From the NCBI GenBank assembly GCA_963854735.1, contig OY978099.1, forward strand, positions 682,001 through 746,000: a stretch of 64,000 nt of DNA, written 5' to 3'. The position numbers and the translations under genes are program-made. Positions 34,401 through 45,864 of the stretch are shown piece by piece. The notes beneath the pieces are model-generated. The model worked only from the letters and a program-made list of their open reading frames with translations. It ran no database searches and was not told the DNA's origin. Every line of letters starts with the position of its first letter. The first letter of the stretch is position 1. Origin of the DNA: Marvania coccoides. Lineage: Eukaryota > Chlorophyta > Trebouxiophyceae > Chlorellales > Chlorellaceae.

Positions 34401-35386
34401 TGTACTCTGCTGTATCGTCCAGGTTGAGCATGAGCGGCTCCACGGCGGCGGCGGGCGCCAGCGCCGCCTCCAGCGCGTCCATATCAACCTCCATCAGAGA
34501 GATGTGGGCGCGGGTCCGCTGAGCTATCGGCAGGTCCTCCAACCCCCGCAGCGGCGACAGCAAAGCGCCGAACGCGTCCATGGGGGGTGAAGACCCGTCC
34601 AGTAGGCCCTGCAGTGGCTGGCGAGCCGGGGTAACCGCTGGCGCCTCCGCCTCAGCCGCTGCTTGCTTGCCGGCCCGTCTCTGGGGCGGAGCAGAGCGAG
34701 GAGACCCCACCTCGGTGGCGGCAGTTGTAACGTCTGCATCTGCAGCCGCCAACGCCGCTGCCCGCCGCGTGCTGACGCCTCTAGTGGCTGCTGCTGCCGA
34801 CTGCGCCGGCATCACCGAAGCCACCTCATCGTCGTCGTAACCTTGGCTAGCTGCTTTGCCGCCGCCATCGCTGACCGTGGACTCGGACTGCGCGTTGGAT
34901 CCCGCTTCATCTTCGTCCTCCTCCTCATCGTCATCCTCTTCATCGGTCCCCTCCAAAAATTCTTTGATGTCGTCTTTTTCTTCGGGAAACTCCTTCGAGT
35001 ACTCAGAGTCGGAAAGAATGGGCTCCTCTTCCAACTCCTCCTCCTCCCCGCCATGCAGAGCCATCAGCAGCTCCTCCTGAAGCGCCAGGGCCTGGCCAGC
35101 ACCTGTTCGCTCTGCTGCATCGTCGTCGCCCCCCTCCTCTTCGTCACCAGCGGAGGACGAGTCATCGCTGCTGCTGCTGGAGACGTTGTCCGAGTCTGTG
35201 GCGTCGCTGGCCGCAAAATCCTCGTCCTGAATTTGAATAGGGGCAACGAAACGATTGAACTTGAATTTATAAACGAAAATTCAAACGCCAAATTTTGCAG
35301 CGTTTGCGCAAGCAGCATACCTGGTCGTCATCATCCAAAGACAGGGCAGGCGTAACATCTCCAGTTTCTTGAATCTGAGAGACCAT
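31456..35386 (-). CDS. GON4L/YY1AP-like SANT-domain chromatin protein
   Basis: Four exons, 35321-35386, 34117-35226, 33021-33997 and 31456-32812, giving 1169 residues. The N-terminal third is acidic (long Asp/Glu/Ser stretches). A helical block in exon 3 (LPKAIRRILQQPPNADAHI, QPGQYSQLYLVIHQHCQLLIQT) matches the conserved region of GON4-like proteins. A SANT/Myb-like domain spans the exon 3/4 junction (FTPGEDELLAWGIRKYGYDW, then PKIIAEFLPNKTAKMMANRK), and a second Myb-like unit lies near the C-terminus (WGSDEDKMLLRAALGSG, GRSKEAVAARSAMLLERF). Relatives act as nuclear transcription cofactors. Poly-Ala and Pro runs fill the space between. The name rests on the paired exon 3 block and SANT domain. 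Confidence 0.75.
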
Positions 35387-36060
35387 TGGGCTAGATTATT
35401 GTAATAAAAAATAATAAAGTTCCCCTTGCGCGGAGCTGCCCTGGCATGTCTGCCTCCTCTAACACCACATTGCGTCGAATCTCATTGAAGTTATTTTTTG
35501 AAGATTAGGAGCTGCACGAAAATGGGCATTTTGGACGCCTTCACATTTTGAAAATCTGGTGACCGCAAGGTCGCCTTCTCAGCTTGAATTATTTTTAATG
35601 TTTAACATCGGGACTAAATGAAAAGAAGGGGGAAAACTGCCTATCAGCGAACGAGAAAACACGCATAAACTTAGAAATGAAAAGCGAGGGGGGGGGCGCG
35701 GCGGAGTGGTCCCAAAACCCATTCATTGATTGACGCTCACTGAAGATAAAAGAAAAAAATGGACATAGTAAAATGATGTTTTATTCAGAGAGCAGCAATG
35801 CTCAGCCTCCTCCCAATGGTGTTCAAATAATTTCGTGGCCGACCAAAAGAAAAAAGATATCCACCAGAGGAAAAGAAACATACGAATTAGGTTTTTTGAG
35901 CCTGCCAAAGTATAATTTTAATAATAAAGAGTTTCGTGGTACTGTGTCGCTCGTTAGAGTACCTGGGACGGTGCTCACTCTCTCTCAGTTCTCTGCTGCT
36001 CGTCAGTTTGGGGGGCGGCGGCAGAAATCACCCTATTATTTCACTCCCTCCCTCTCCAAT
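35387..36060. other. Intergenic region upstream of the GON4L-like gene
   Basis: This 674-base AT-rich gap between the GON4L-like start and the stop of the first MARVEL gene (same strand) presumably holds the GON4L-like promoter. A run of nine guanines is at about 35688. No gene is visible. Confidence 0.5.
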
Positions 36061-36758
36061 TTACGCCATGGCAACAGCGACTTCGGGGCTGGGGACAGGA
36101 GGCCCCGCAGACCGCCGCCCAGCCAGGGCTTGGCGCACAGACATGAACGCTGTGGCGCAGAACAGGAAGAGCGTGAGCCACGCGAAGGCGGTGGACGCCT
36201 TCGCCTTATCGTTCTTGAAGTCCAGGTCGGTCAGCGCTGCCGCGGTGGCCAGCCAGAACACCCACCAAATCAGGTCGAAGACCGCTTCCGTGAGCACCAG
36301 GAATGAGCTGTCCCCGAAGTCCAGCAGGTAGAGGATGAGGAAGACGATGCAGAAGATCATGGTGGTGATACCGGTGAACAGCTGCACGCCAAGGAAACAG
36401 GAGGGGAGGAGGGAAAGAGCGTCAGCTGTGATTTTTTGGGTGCCAGGCTGGCAAGACCGCGGGCCTCACCGTGAACCGATACGTGGCGTGGAAACTGTCA
36501 TAATCCGCCACCAGCGCAAAACATATGATTGAGAAAATGAGCTGCGGTGGGGGGAAAAACGAACGGAACAATTAAATTATTCGACGATCAATAAATATAA
36601 CGGAGCGCTGCAGGCTGCCGCAGAAGGAAAACAACATGGCTGATTTGGACGTCCGAATGACATGTATCTGAAGTAAGCCAGCGCCGCGAAATTTTGCACA
36701 CCTCAGCCATCCGCAGAACGCTCTTAGCACTGCACAACGCTCCAGCGTTTACGCCCAT
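36061..36758 (-). CDS. MARVEL-domain membrane protein, array member 1
   Basis: Three exons, 36702-36758, 36470-36541 and 36061-36381, giving 149 residues, the shortest of the array. Four membrane spans are visible: LIFSIICFALVA, LFTGITTMIFCIVFLILYLL, a span around FDLIWWVFWLATAAALTDLD, and ASTAFAWLTLFLFCATAFM. The WWVFWLATAAAL signature in span 3 is shared with the other three members. MARVEL proteins are tetraspan proteins of sterol-rich membrane patches and junctions. Both introns are phase 0 and sit where introns sit in members 2 and 3. Confidence 0.75.
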
Positions 36759-37441
36759 GGTGACTGCGTTAAATACGTGATTTTTTTAGCTGCACGATTA
36801 TTTATATATGATAGGATTTGCGTCGAACCGTTTTTCTGATCACTTCAATCTTTCTTGCAGCTGTTCCAAATATAGTAACCAAAAAAACATTCCCATGGGA
36901 GGCCAGAACAGAAAAGTAGGAGTGCGCCTGCCGTCCGGGCGAGAGGTGCATGCGCGTTGCTACAGCGCAGCCGACGGAAAATCTCTTTCGTCGGCGATAG
37001 TGTGTGTCGTTGGGCGGGGCGAAGCTCTATTTTGAAATCTGTAAGGAGGTGGAGATGCCCCTGCGAATGGTGTCTGCAGAGGTACGTAGAAGCAGCTGCT
37101 TTGTGTCGCCTGGGCGCATGCGCTTCCGCCCGCTTCCTGTCGGAATGCATTCTTTAAGTCTCAAGAGTCTTCATGCTTGCTCTAGTGGTGCCAGTATAAA
37201 TAAATATGGCATCGACTCGTCGTTCATCAACAAACACATGGGTTGTTCTTCGCGTCGCGCAAGGGAATACACAGAAAGAAATAAACAGAACCAAAGTTTG
37301 AAACTAGTATTACTTGTATTTCTCATTAAGGGGTCAGCTGCCAGGGAGAGAAGAAAAAAATTGTGGAAAATTTGCGTGTACTTCGCACCTCGTACACATT
37401 GCTAATTCTGGTTTGTTCTGAAAATCAATTTTTGTAAGCAA
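36759..37441. other. Intergenic region between MARVEL members 1 and 2
   Basis: This 683-base gap probably contains the promoter of member 1. It has a GC-richer island at 36895-37140 with overlapping short frames on both strands, none with a recognisable domain. I see nothing else. Confidence 0.45.
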
Positions 37442-38688
37442 TCAAACGTCTGGCAGGGCGTCAATGGGAACCGCCGCTGTGCCTGGCCTGGGTGGCGTCG
37501 CCACGGGGGGCCTTCCAGAGGGTGGCTTGGTCGGGGAAGGGGTGCGGGAGGTTCTGACCCGCCCTGACTCCCCTCTGGGCAGCTTCCCCGAGCTCTGCCG
37601 GGCAGAAGTTGCATCGCTCGTCACTCGGCAATCCACGCTGAGCTTGGCGGAGCCCTGTCGCGAGGCCGTGGCACTGCTGGTTGCGCTGCCTGGCCGCGAC
37701 CTGGGAGGTGTCTTGATGATGGTCCCCGAGCGGCTCTTGGATAGCGTCTTGGCGGGTGGCGGCGGCGGAGCCGAAGCCACCGAGGCCTTGAGCTTGGTTA
37801 GAATTTTATTGCGGCGCACGTCCTCAACCACGACCATGAAGGTGGAAAGCGTCCACGCCGCCCACGTGAGCCAGCAGAAGGCGCAGCAGGTGCGCAGCGC
37901 CCACTTTCGGCCTGAAAGAAAAACAACGATGGTTTGATTAATAGCTGTATAAAAAGCGTGCAAAATTTTCTATAAATCATTTCACTCTAGTAATTTAATC
38001 CCACCAGAGGCCTCGCAGTTGGCTTCGAACCCTTGCGGTGCGTATACTGCGCAGTTTTGCCAGGCCACTTCGTTGAAGTCAAAGGCAGGGTTGGAGCTGA
38101 CGTCTGCCACTGCAACAGTGCTGGTGGCTGCAGCGCACACCCAGAACAGCCAGTAGAGCGAGATCAAGAAGAACTGGATGGTTGCTATGCCGGCGTCTTC
38201 GGTTTTCAAGGCCTGTCCCGCTGCAATGAAGCAGCAGAGCAGGAACGACGACAGGCCGACAAAAAGCTACAGCAAGGTGTGTGAGAACTCTGGTGAGAAG
38301 CATGCTTTTAGTGTAAGGATAAAGGAAAGAAAGAGCGAGGGGCATCGCTTGAGAGCGTAGCTGTGGTTCGGGCAAGGGCGGCAAAGAATTGCCACTCACC
38401 GCAAAATTCACCGTTGACATGTCATGGATGATATTGACCCACACCGCTGCAGTTACTAGCACAGTCAGCGAGAATAGCGCCTGTTGCAGGGAAAAAAAAA
38501 TGTGAACTCACACAAAGCGCATGCTTGGTACTAAAAAAAAAATATGGCAGAATTCTCACCTCAAAAATGTTTATGATAACCCTATGCCTTCCAAATTCTT
38601 TATCGGGATTAAAGAATTGTCTAATAAACATAAATTTCTGCGGCTTAACCAACGCCGCCTCATCGGCTTGTTTAATAAGCTCCTCCAT
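37442..38688 (-). CDS. MARVEL-domain membrane protein, array member 2, with long basic tail
   Basis: Four exons, 38560-38688, 38400-38480, 38005-38266 and 37442-37911, giving 313 residues. The membrane spans are ALFSLTVLVTAAVWV, LFVGLSSFLLCCFIAAGQ, FFLISLYWLFWVCAAATSTV and CCAFCWLTWAAWTLSTFMVV. The loop before span 4 carries acidic residues and two Cys, as in members 3 and 4. Uniquely, it continues for about 125 residues of Ser, Arg, Pro and Thr (SKSRSGTIIKTPPRSRPG and similar), which looks like a phosphorylatable cytoplasmic tail. The first two introns match members 1 and 3; a third (phase 1) splits the loop before span 4. In that intron the donor is a weak GTGGGA. Confidence 0.75.
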
Positions 38689-39437
38689 CGCTACAAATAA
38701 GAAACCAATTAGTTATACTTAATTCATCTCTATTATTCGATAGTAAGCGTAATTGGGTCCAATGAAAAAAACAGTTGAGTTTTCAGCCTTTCTTTCCTTT
38801 GGTTGGAATTTGGTTGCACACAAGTGAGATTGATTTGGCAGGGACTCGGTCGTAGGAGGCATTCGCGCAGGATGGGTGGTGGCCAGGAAATGCGGCAGTT
38901 TCACGTCTTGAGAATTTTCAACTACGCATCCTGCCCCCAGCAATACTTCTTTAACCTTCCCAATGGCCGAACTATTTGCTATAGGGCGACTCTTGCCCGT
39001 CAATCTGCACTATTGCAGAACGCTGTTTCTCTTCAAAAGCTCACACATGCTATGCCGGCATTACTGGCGTTACATGTACATAAGTGGGGGAAAAAGATAG
39101 AAACAGTGGTGGTGGGGTAACGAGACACCGTACGCTTGAAAATAAGCGCTTATCTATGGCGCAAAGAAAAAAACACGCAAGGCAACAAGAAAGGAGGGAA
39201 AGATCAAATCTCAAAAGAAATCTAAAAATGTTAGCTTCGTCTTCACAGTTCGCTGATCTTATTTATCAATCATCAATTGTCAGTATGACTTTAGGATATC
39301 ACATATTCAGGAGAGGAGGGAAAAATTCACAGGAAAACCAAGGGATGGCGCAGGACAGCGCAAGTACTGTTGGGGGTTGAGTTTAATCGGTCAGTGGAAA
39401 TACGAAGAGGGGGATGAAAGGAGGGGGAATGGCGTTC
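38689..39437. other. Intergenic region between MARVEL members 2 and 3
   Basis: This 749-base gap holds the promoter of member 2. Open frames on both strands at 38719-39120 lack domains and start or stop logic. I see no gene. Confidence 0.45.
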
Positions 39438-40269
39438 TTAGACCTTGGCCATAGCCTCGGGAACGGGTGCGGGGTACTCCACCGGCAAGTCGGTAGCCGG
39501 GGCAGCGGGGGCGGCCGGCGCGTCGCCGGCAGGAGGGGCGGTGGACTTCGTTGAGGACAGCATCTTCTTCTGCATGACGTCCTCGATGACGGCGAGCGCA
39601 ACGCTGCCGGAGACCAGGGCCCAGGTGAGCCAGCAGAAGGCGCAGCAGGCGCGGGCGGAGTCTCTGGCGGTACTATAACCTCCATAAATGTCATCGTAAT
39701 AGGCACCACCCCAGTAAATGGAATTGACGCCGCTCACAAAGTCGGCAGTGGCAGCGGCAGCGGACAGCCAGAAGACCCAGTAAATGGCCAGAGAGATAAG
39801 TTCGATGAGGTTGAGGACCTTGTTTGCCGGGGCCTTCATGATGCGGAAGCAGTAGAAGGCGGCAAGCAGCATGTAGGTGAGGCCGACGAAGAGCTGCGGG
39901 GCGGTGGAGAAGGAGGTGTGTGAGGCGAGGGGCAAGGCAAAATTGACAGAGGAGGAGAGAACAGATAAGATAGAGATTGCTATAAACAATTGTATCTGGG
40001 GGGGGGGGTTAAGAGCTCACCGCAAAGTTAATCTGGCTCCACCCGCCATAACCCTTGTCAATAACAATAGCAGCTGTGATGAGCACCACCAGAGAGAAGA
40101 CGCACTGCAGCAGAGGGGAAAAAGACAGGGGAACGATTATTTAGGATGTGTGTGCTACGAACAACAAATAGCGCCCGTATCGTGTGCGCGGTGCACTCGC
40201 CTCGACAGCGTAGAGGATCAAGCGGATCTTAGAGAAGTCCCTTCCTGTGGATTCGCCTGGAGCACCCAT
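39438..40269 (-). CDS. MARVEL-domain membrane protein, array member 3
   Basis: Three exons, 40201-40269, 40021-40104 and 39438-39893, giving 202 residues. The N-terminal tail ends in KIRLILYAVE, and the spans follow: CVFSLVVLITAAIVI, LFVGLTYMLLAAFYCFRIM, ISLAIYWVFWLSAAAATADFV and CCAFCWLTWALVSGSVALAV. The loop between spans 3 and 4 is rich in Tyr, Gly and Asp. The C-terminal tail is Ala/Pro-rich and ends EAMAKV. The first intron has a GC donor (CGAG|GCGAGT). It is closest to member 4: both share the YAVE exon end, the DFV...WG loop and an Ala/Pro tail ending in AKV. Confidence 0.85.
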
Positions 40270-40830
40270 TCTGGCAGCGAAATATTTATAAAAATCTGAG
40301 GAAACCACAGGAAACTACTCGTTTTTCGCCTGTTTCCGCTGGAAACGTGTATATTTATTGCTGGTGTCAGATGAGATTGAAGTTATATTCGGCGGCTCCC
40401 TATTGGGGGTCTTTGTGATGCGGCGCGTGGAAATAATCAGGCGATGGTACTCTTTTGATGGAAGAAAGGAGGTCCTAGCCTGCTGTGCTGCGTTTATTGT
40501 TTTGTTTGTTTTGTTTCGGGACGATTTTGGGCAATGCGGATCATGTACCTCTGCAGTCATGTTCGAAGCTCCTCAGCTCTTGGCTGTTCGCATGCACCCA
40601 ACCAAAGCCACATACTCCTTGCTGCTTTATTAAAAATATAGTACCAGCTCCTCTTCCCCCTACATAAATATAAAACGTAAAACAAAAAGTTTACATGATT
40701 TAAAAGAGCGCATAGAGCTCACGTCTCAAAACATGAGCAGAAAAGACACGAAGAGAGAATTAAGCAAAGCTTAAGTTGAGGTTTTTAAGGACACACAAAT
40801 GCGGTGGTGGCCAACACGTGACCACGATGG

Positions 40831-40863
<33 letters not shown>

Positions 40864-41109
40864 CAAAGAAGAAAAAATGTCAACCAGATGCCACCAAGTG
40901 TCAAAATTAATTCTTTTTTTTATATTTCTTTTTTTTATATTTCGTTATATGTTCGCTGTTTCATAAGAAAGGGCAGGTTCTAAGGTGCAGTGTCCCTGGT
41001 AAATTTGTCAAAGGGAATCAGTTGGTGATTTGTACGAATGGTGAACACATTCAAATATTGAAACAGTGGATTTAATTTAAAAGTTCAATGAGTTTTACGG
41101 GGTCTACTC
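40270..41109. other. Intergenic region between MARVEL members 3 and 4
   Basis: This 840-base gap contains the TA microsatellite listed separately and, at about 40911-40943, a tandem duplication of a T-rich unit ending in TATATTT. It should hold the promoter of member 3. No gene is visible. Confidence 0.5.
40832..40861. repeat. TA dinucleotide microsatellite
   Basis: About 15 uninterrupted TA units lie in the AT-rich gap between two MARVEL genes. It is the longest simple repeat of this kind in the window and is a likely length-variable site. Confidence 0.95.
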
Positions 41110-41971
41110 CTAAACCTTGGCAGCAACATCCGGGCTAGGGGAGACGGCGGCGGTAGGAGCTCCGGTAACGGCGGGAGCAGCGGTGACGGCGCCGGCGGGC
41201 GCCTCACCGCCGCGTGACATGACCTTCTTGGTCAGCACTTCATCCATGACGGCAAAAATCAGACTGAAGGTCACGACGCCCCAGGTGAACCAGCAGAAGG
41301 CGCAGCAGGCGCGGGCGGCGTTTCGTGCCGTCTTATAATCGCCATAGATGTTGTCGTAGCCCAGGTTCAGGTAATCGCCGTAGGTGTCAAATGCAGCATC
41401 AGCCGCGCCCCAGTCCGCGGAGTTGATCCAGCTGACAAAATCGGCGGTGGCGGCGGCGGCGGACAGCCAGAAGACCCACCAAATGCTGAGCGTGACGATC
41501 TCGATGATGGTGAGCAGCTTGTGGTCGGGCGCCTTTGCCAGGCGGAAGATGTAGAATGCCGAGAGGAGCATGAAGGTCACACCCGTGAAAAGGGCGAAGT
41601 TGATCTCGCTCCAGCCTATTGCCAAAATGAATTTCCAATATAAAGAGTCAGAAATGCGGGGATTAAACTTCAAGGGAATGAAAAAAAAGGGAAATGGACG
41701 GGTGGTGAAATTTTGACGTTTGCAGCGTGTCCCGCACCCGAGCTTTTATCTATGACGATAGCTGCGCAAATAAGGACAGCGAGGGAGAACAAAAACTGCA
41801 AGAAAAGGAGATTTTTCATCAAACGTCAATTCGCCCTGCCCACGGCGCCCGTGGGGGAATATATCGTCAGGCAAGCAACGCCAGACCGCTGTTAAATCCA
41901 ACAACACATATATCACCGACCTCTACAGCGTAGAGGATCTTCCTCATCTTGGTGAAGTCCCGGCCGGCCAT
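41110..41971 (-). CDS. MARVEL-domain membrane protein, array member 4
   Basis: Three exons, 41921-41971, 41738-41795 and 41110-41615, giving 204 residues. It begins MAGRDFTKMRKILYAVE; the spans are FLFSLAVLICAAIVI, LFTGVTFMLLSAFYIF, VTLSIWWVFWLSAAAATADFV and CCAFCWFTWGVVTFSLIFAV. The loop before span 4 is longer than in member 3 and rich in Asp, Gly and Tyr. The tail ends DVAAKV. Unlike members 1-3 it has no intron directly before span 2 (INFALFTG is continuous); instead an intron in phase 1 lies 23 bases upstream, inside the Gly codon of SSGW. The exon join is supported by the near-identical IDK...GWSxINFA stretch in member 3. Confidence 0.85.
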
Positions 41972-42303
41972 TTTTAGATCTTTAATTTATAATTGAAAAT
42001 TCTGTTTGACTGCAAAGAACGAGTCTTTCGGCAAGAACCGATGTCGATATGCGACAACCAAAGTTTGCACGCAGTAATTCAATAGAATTGCGCTCCTGGA
42101 TTTGCTATCGGTCCTTTTTGATGCCGTGTCAAGTCCACGTCAGCCTCTTCCCCCCCCCCCAGACCCAGGTCAATCTTGTAATTTTCTTGGTTGAATGGAC
42201 CAAAACAATTTGATAATGCACAATCCACATGCAGCCAGGGCTTCAAGAAGTTATTTGGGGCTTATACAAACAGCCGATCGTTTGGTCCATCCATTTATTA
42301 ATT
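41972..42303. promoter_or_regulatory. Upstream region of MARVEL member 4
   Basis: This 332-base gap lies between the member 4 start codon and the stop of the next minus-strand gene. It is AT-rich with a run of ten cytosines near 42151. No gene is seen. Confidence 0.4.
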
Positions 42304-44764
42304 TCAATGCTGGCTGCCTGTTTTATTGCCGAGGCTTTCCTCCCCGCCATCACCACCACCCTGCGACGCCGGCCGCTGCTGAGGCTGTGGCTGCTGCTGC
42401 TCTGTTGAGTAGTACTGCTCTGTCGCCGCCACTTGCCCCGCCGAGGGCCAGCTCCCTCCGCCGCCGCCGCCAGCCACATTCTGCTCCACTTCCATGGACA
42501 GAATGCCCACAAAGCGTTGCGTTGCGCCTTTGGCCGCCCCAGCCACTGGGTTCCCCGAGGAGGGGCTTGGGGAGTAAGAAACTAAAGCGATGGGAGGGCT
42601 GCGTAAAATCCCGCAGTTTTCATCAGGGCGCCACGGCTGTGCTGCTGCTGCTCCTCCGCTGTCGAGCCCGAGACCTTCAGGCGGCCCGTCAGCCTCAATT
42701 AATGCATCAGGATGCGAGCCGCCACCCCCGCTGGGCTCGCTGGCGAAGCGGGTGCGCTTGCCGCGTCCCCCCGCCGCCGCTGCAGCGGGGAGGCGTTTGG
42801 CCAGCAGAGGCTCTCCAGGAAAGGAGGCGCGCACGGCACCGCTGTTCCCGCCGCCTAAATCGGAGCCTAAAGACCCCCCGGGGTTCGATCGAGGCGAGGT
42901 GGAGTCTCTTTGGCTTGCTTGCATCAGCCTGGCAGTGGCGGGGGTGGGGCCTCCTCGGCTGGCCGCCACGGGAGCAGACAGATTGGCGGACGGCAGCGCG
43001 GGGGTCGCGTTGAAGTAAGGTGCATGCTGCGCGTGCTGTGCTGCTTCTGCTTCTCGCCTTTCTTCTTCGCCAAGGACACAGGCCTGCGGGGGGGGGTCCT
43101 CTCCTCCTTCTTCCTCTCCTCCATCGCCAGCGGTGGGCTGCGTCAAAGGCAATTCCAGCAGTGGGTCTTCACCCACCCCATTCTCTTCACCCCCAGCCAT
43201 TGCAGCAGCAGGCAGCTGCAGCTGCAGCGCCACCGCTGCCACTGCCGCCGCCCCAGCGTCGGCCGAGCCGTTGCCCTGGCTCTGCGTGACGTCCAGATTT
43301 TCCTTCTCCGCGGAAAACTGATGTCCCTCCTCTTCTCCACCAGCATCCTCGTCGGCGTCAGCAGGATCACACTGAGAGCACGGCATCAGGAGAGCTTGGT
43401 TCAGTGCCGTCGCATGCTGCTGCTGCTGTCGTTGCAGATGGTGTGCCTCCTCGTCCTCGTGTGGGAGCTGTTGGGGCGAGGGAAGAGTGGAGGGCGCTGG
43501 AAAGCAAACATCTTTCTCCTGGCTGCCGTTCCGCCGCCGCTGCTGCTGCTGTCGCAGGGGGGAAGGCCCAGCTACGGCGCGGTCGCTGCTGCCGCCTCTT
43601 TGGTTGCCACCTTCTGTCGAAGTTGACGGCGCGGCATCGCCCCTGGGAGAGACAAAGAGAAACGTTTTAAAAGTGGGAAAACTCATCTCGGTCAACTCTG
43701 AATGTGGACATTTCAGTACTTCTCACCTCAAAGCCTTGCTCTGAGGCCCCACCTCGGCTTCATCTTCAGGGGCGGGCAGCGCCAGAGGCAGCTTGTGCTC
43801 CGCATGGCGGCTGTGCAATGCCGCAGCCTCTTGGTGCCGCCCCGCAACAGCTACTGCTGCTGTACCCTCATCCACAGGCTGGCCGGCGCCTCCCATGAGA
43901 GACGAGAAACCCTCCTGGCCACGGGGAGGCGCTGAAGCTAGAGTGCCTAGCTGCGGAACTGCCTGCAACGAGCCGCCCTGCGCTTGCCGTCGCTCCAGCA
44001 GCTCAACCTTCCGATGTAGCTCAGCGAGCTCTGTCTGCAGGTCCTTTGGCGCCGGCGGGTTCAGCTTCTGCGCCGCCTGCGCCTTCAGCGCCGCCAGACT
44101 GCGAGAAAAGGGTGGAAGGGTGCACCGCCCGCGCGTTCGCACGATTTGCGCCGCCCGCTGCGCCAGCTCGTTCTGAATAGCTCCCAGGTGCTCCTTTTCG
44201 ATGGTGCGCTCCCTGAACTGCGGCTGCTGGCGAAATTCCGCGGCCATGGCGGCGCTGACGTCGGCATGTCGCAGCAACAGCCCCGCTACTGCGGAAAGGC
44301 GATCCAGGCACTGCGAAACCAGCGTGCCGACGGTCATCTCCGCGCGGGTTGCCGCCCCCGCGGCCTCCATGGCCTTGCGCACGTGCGCAGCGAGGGTGTC
44401 GTCCTGAAAAGAGAGTGCTAATGTGCACATCTTGTGGAGCGCTGCAAATTTTGGAGGGAGTGGGAATGGTGATCAGTGATGCCCCTGAAAAAATCTAGAA
44501 AAATAAAATCAGGCGAATACACGCACCTGCAACATCGCACTCCTGCTGGACGGCGTGAATGGCGAGGAAGTCTTGAAGCTGTTGGCCCAACAAGGAGACC
44601 TCCATCAGCGCAGATGCCTGCAGCACGTGGACACCGAAAATCAATTTGGGTACAATAAATTGCGGGTCGGGAGAGAAAAAACGCACCTGCTCATCGTTGG
44701 CTGGGACCAAGTTGTGAATCACATCGGTCGTGACTCTCAAAGCTTCTGCTACCGAGAGATCCAT
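42304..44764 (-). CDS. Unrecognised protein with helical N-terminus and low-complexity C-terminus
   Basis: Four exons, 44687-44764, 44527-44617, 43727-44441 and 42304-43642, giving 740 residues; all junctions are GT-AG and in phase. Residues 1-215 are helical (MDLSVAEALRVTTDVIHNLV, SLLGQQLQDFLAIHAVQQE, VSQCLDRLSAVAGLLLRHAD, TIEKEHLGAIQNELAQRAAQ), with a short heptad stretch LQTELAELHRKVELLERRQ near residue 190 that could be a coiled coil. From about 230 on the sequence is rich in Gln, Gly, Ala, Ser and acidic residues. A late motif, DENCGILRSPPIALVSYSPS, stands out from the low complexity. I know no family with this arrangement. The gene is divergent from the next one, with 169 bases between start codons. 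Confidence 0.65.
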
Positions 44765-44933
44765 CCTGGTGTTGCTATCGCAACATCCCTAACTGCGCGT
44801 TTTATAAATCGTTTAATATAACTAAAGCAGCAGAATTCTTTTTCAACAACCTGCTGAAGAGCCAAATCTCAAATGCATCATCCATTCCGCAAATTTGCAT
44901 TTCAAATAATTTTAATTTATATCTGATCACGCA

Positions 44934-45864
44934 ATGGCGTCGGCGCTGTGGTCCGTGCTGGCCATCCGGCTGCCGGTCATCTCATTATTCCGATGCAGCA
45001 GACACTCGCTCAGGCTCAGTCCCACCCTCACCGCATTAACCAAGCCCTTGCAACACCCTCACCGCATGCCAGACCCCAGCTTTCGCATGTATGCTTCGGA
45101 ACAGCAAGCTCCAGCCGCTGGGACGGCGCCGCCTTGGGCCATCTCCTGGCGCCTTTTTTTGGAGCGCCTGCACGCCGCCGGGTGCTTTACCGCTGATCCC
45201 CACGTCGTAGTTACCGATCTCAACGCCGATAAAGCGGCCGTCAAGCGCGCGGTGCTGAATTTTTCGCGACAAAACGCTGGCCTCCTTGAGCACCTCTCTC
45301 GGGGCACCGTGGTCTCGGTGGTGCGCAGCGCGCTGCCGCTGCCGTCGGAGGTGCTCGACAGGAAGATTAGGAACGCGCAGCGCCGCCTGGAAGCGTCGTT
45401 TTTGGAGGGGCGGCCTTTATCTCCCGGTGAAGGCGGAGCAGCAGACTTGCAGGTGCGGAATATCTCAAAAACAAAACAAAACACGCGTTTCTTCGATTGT
45501 TTAGAATCTTAGGTATTTCAATCAAGCAATCTTTTTACCCGTGCTTATTTCCCATTCTCCTTTTCAGGACGTGTTGCGCCTGGTGCTGGCACTGGACGCA
45601 GCAGAGGAGCTCGGAGGCTCCCCAGCGCTGGCAGGTCTCGTTGCCGCCACTGGAGCCTTTCTGCCTGAGCTCATGGCGGCGATGGACTCGCCAGAGGCGG
45701 CGGCTGGCCAAATGAGCGATAAAGCTAAGAACATGCTGCGGCTGAACAAAAACAAAGGAGAAGGCGGAGCAGCAAGCGTGCAGCCCCAGCGTCAGCAGCG
45801 GAGGCAGCCTCGGCCGACCCCCTGGGCGCGCTCCAGGACCCAACACAACCCGTATTCTGAATAA
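44934..45864 (+). CDS. Unrecognised protein, probably organelle-targeted
   Basis: Two exons, 44934-45452 and 45568-45864, giving 271 residues. The first 50 residues are rich in Ser, Leu, Arg and Pro with one acidic residue (MASALWSVLAIRLPVISLFR...), fitting a mitochondrial or plastid presequence. The middle is helical: WRLFLERLHAAGCFTADPHV, DLNADKAAVKRAVLNFSRQN, LDRKIRNAQRRLEASFLEGR. Exon 2 adds VLRLVLALDAAEELGG and a basic Gln/Arg-rich tail. No motif identifies a function. The second ATG at about 45066 would remove the presequence. Confidence 0.65.

Noticed and set aside
38719..39120. Open frames on both strands between MARVEL members 2 and 3
   Set aside because: Neither strand shows a domain, exon-like borders or coding-type base composition.
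42195..43626. Long plus-strand frames opposite the unrecognised 740-residue gene
   Set aside because: The minus-strand model joins four in-phase exons from a good ATG; the plus-strand frames have no exon partners and arise from low-complexity CAG/GCC repeats.
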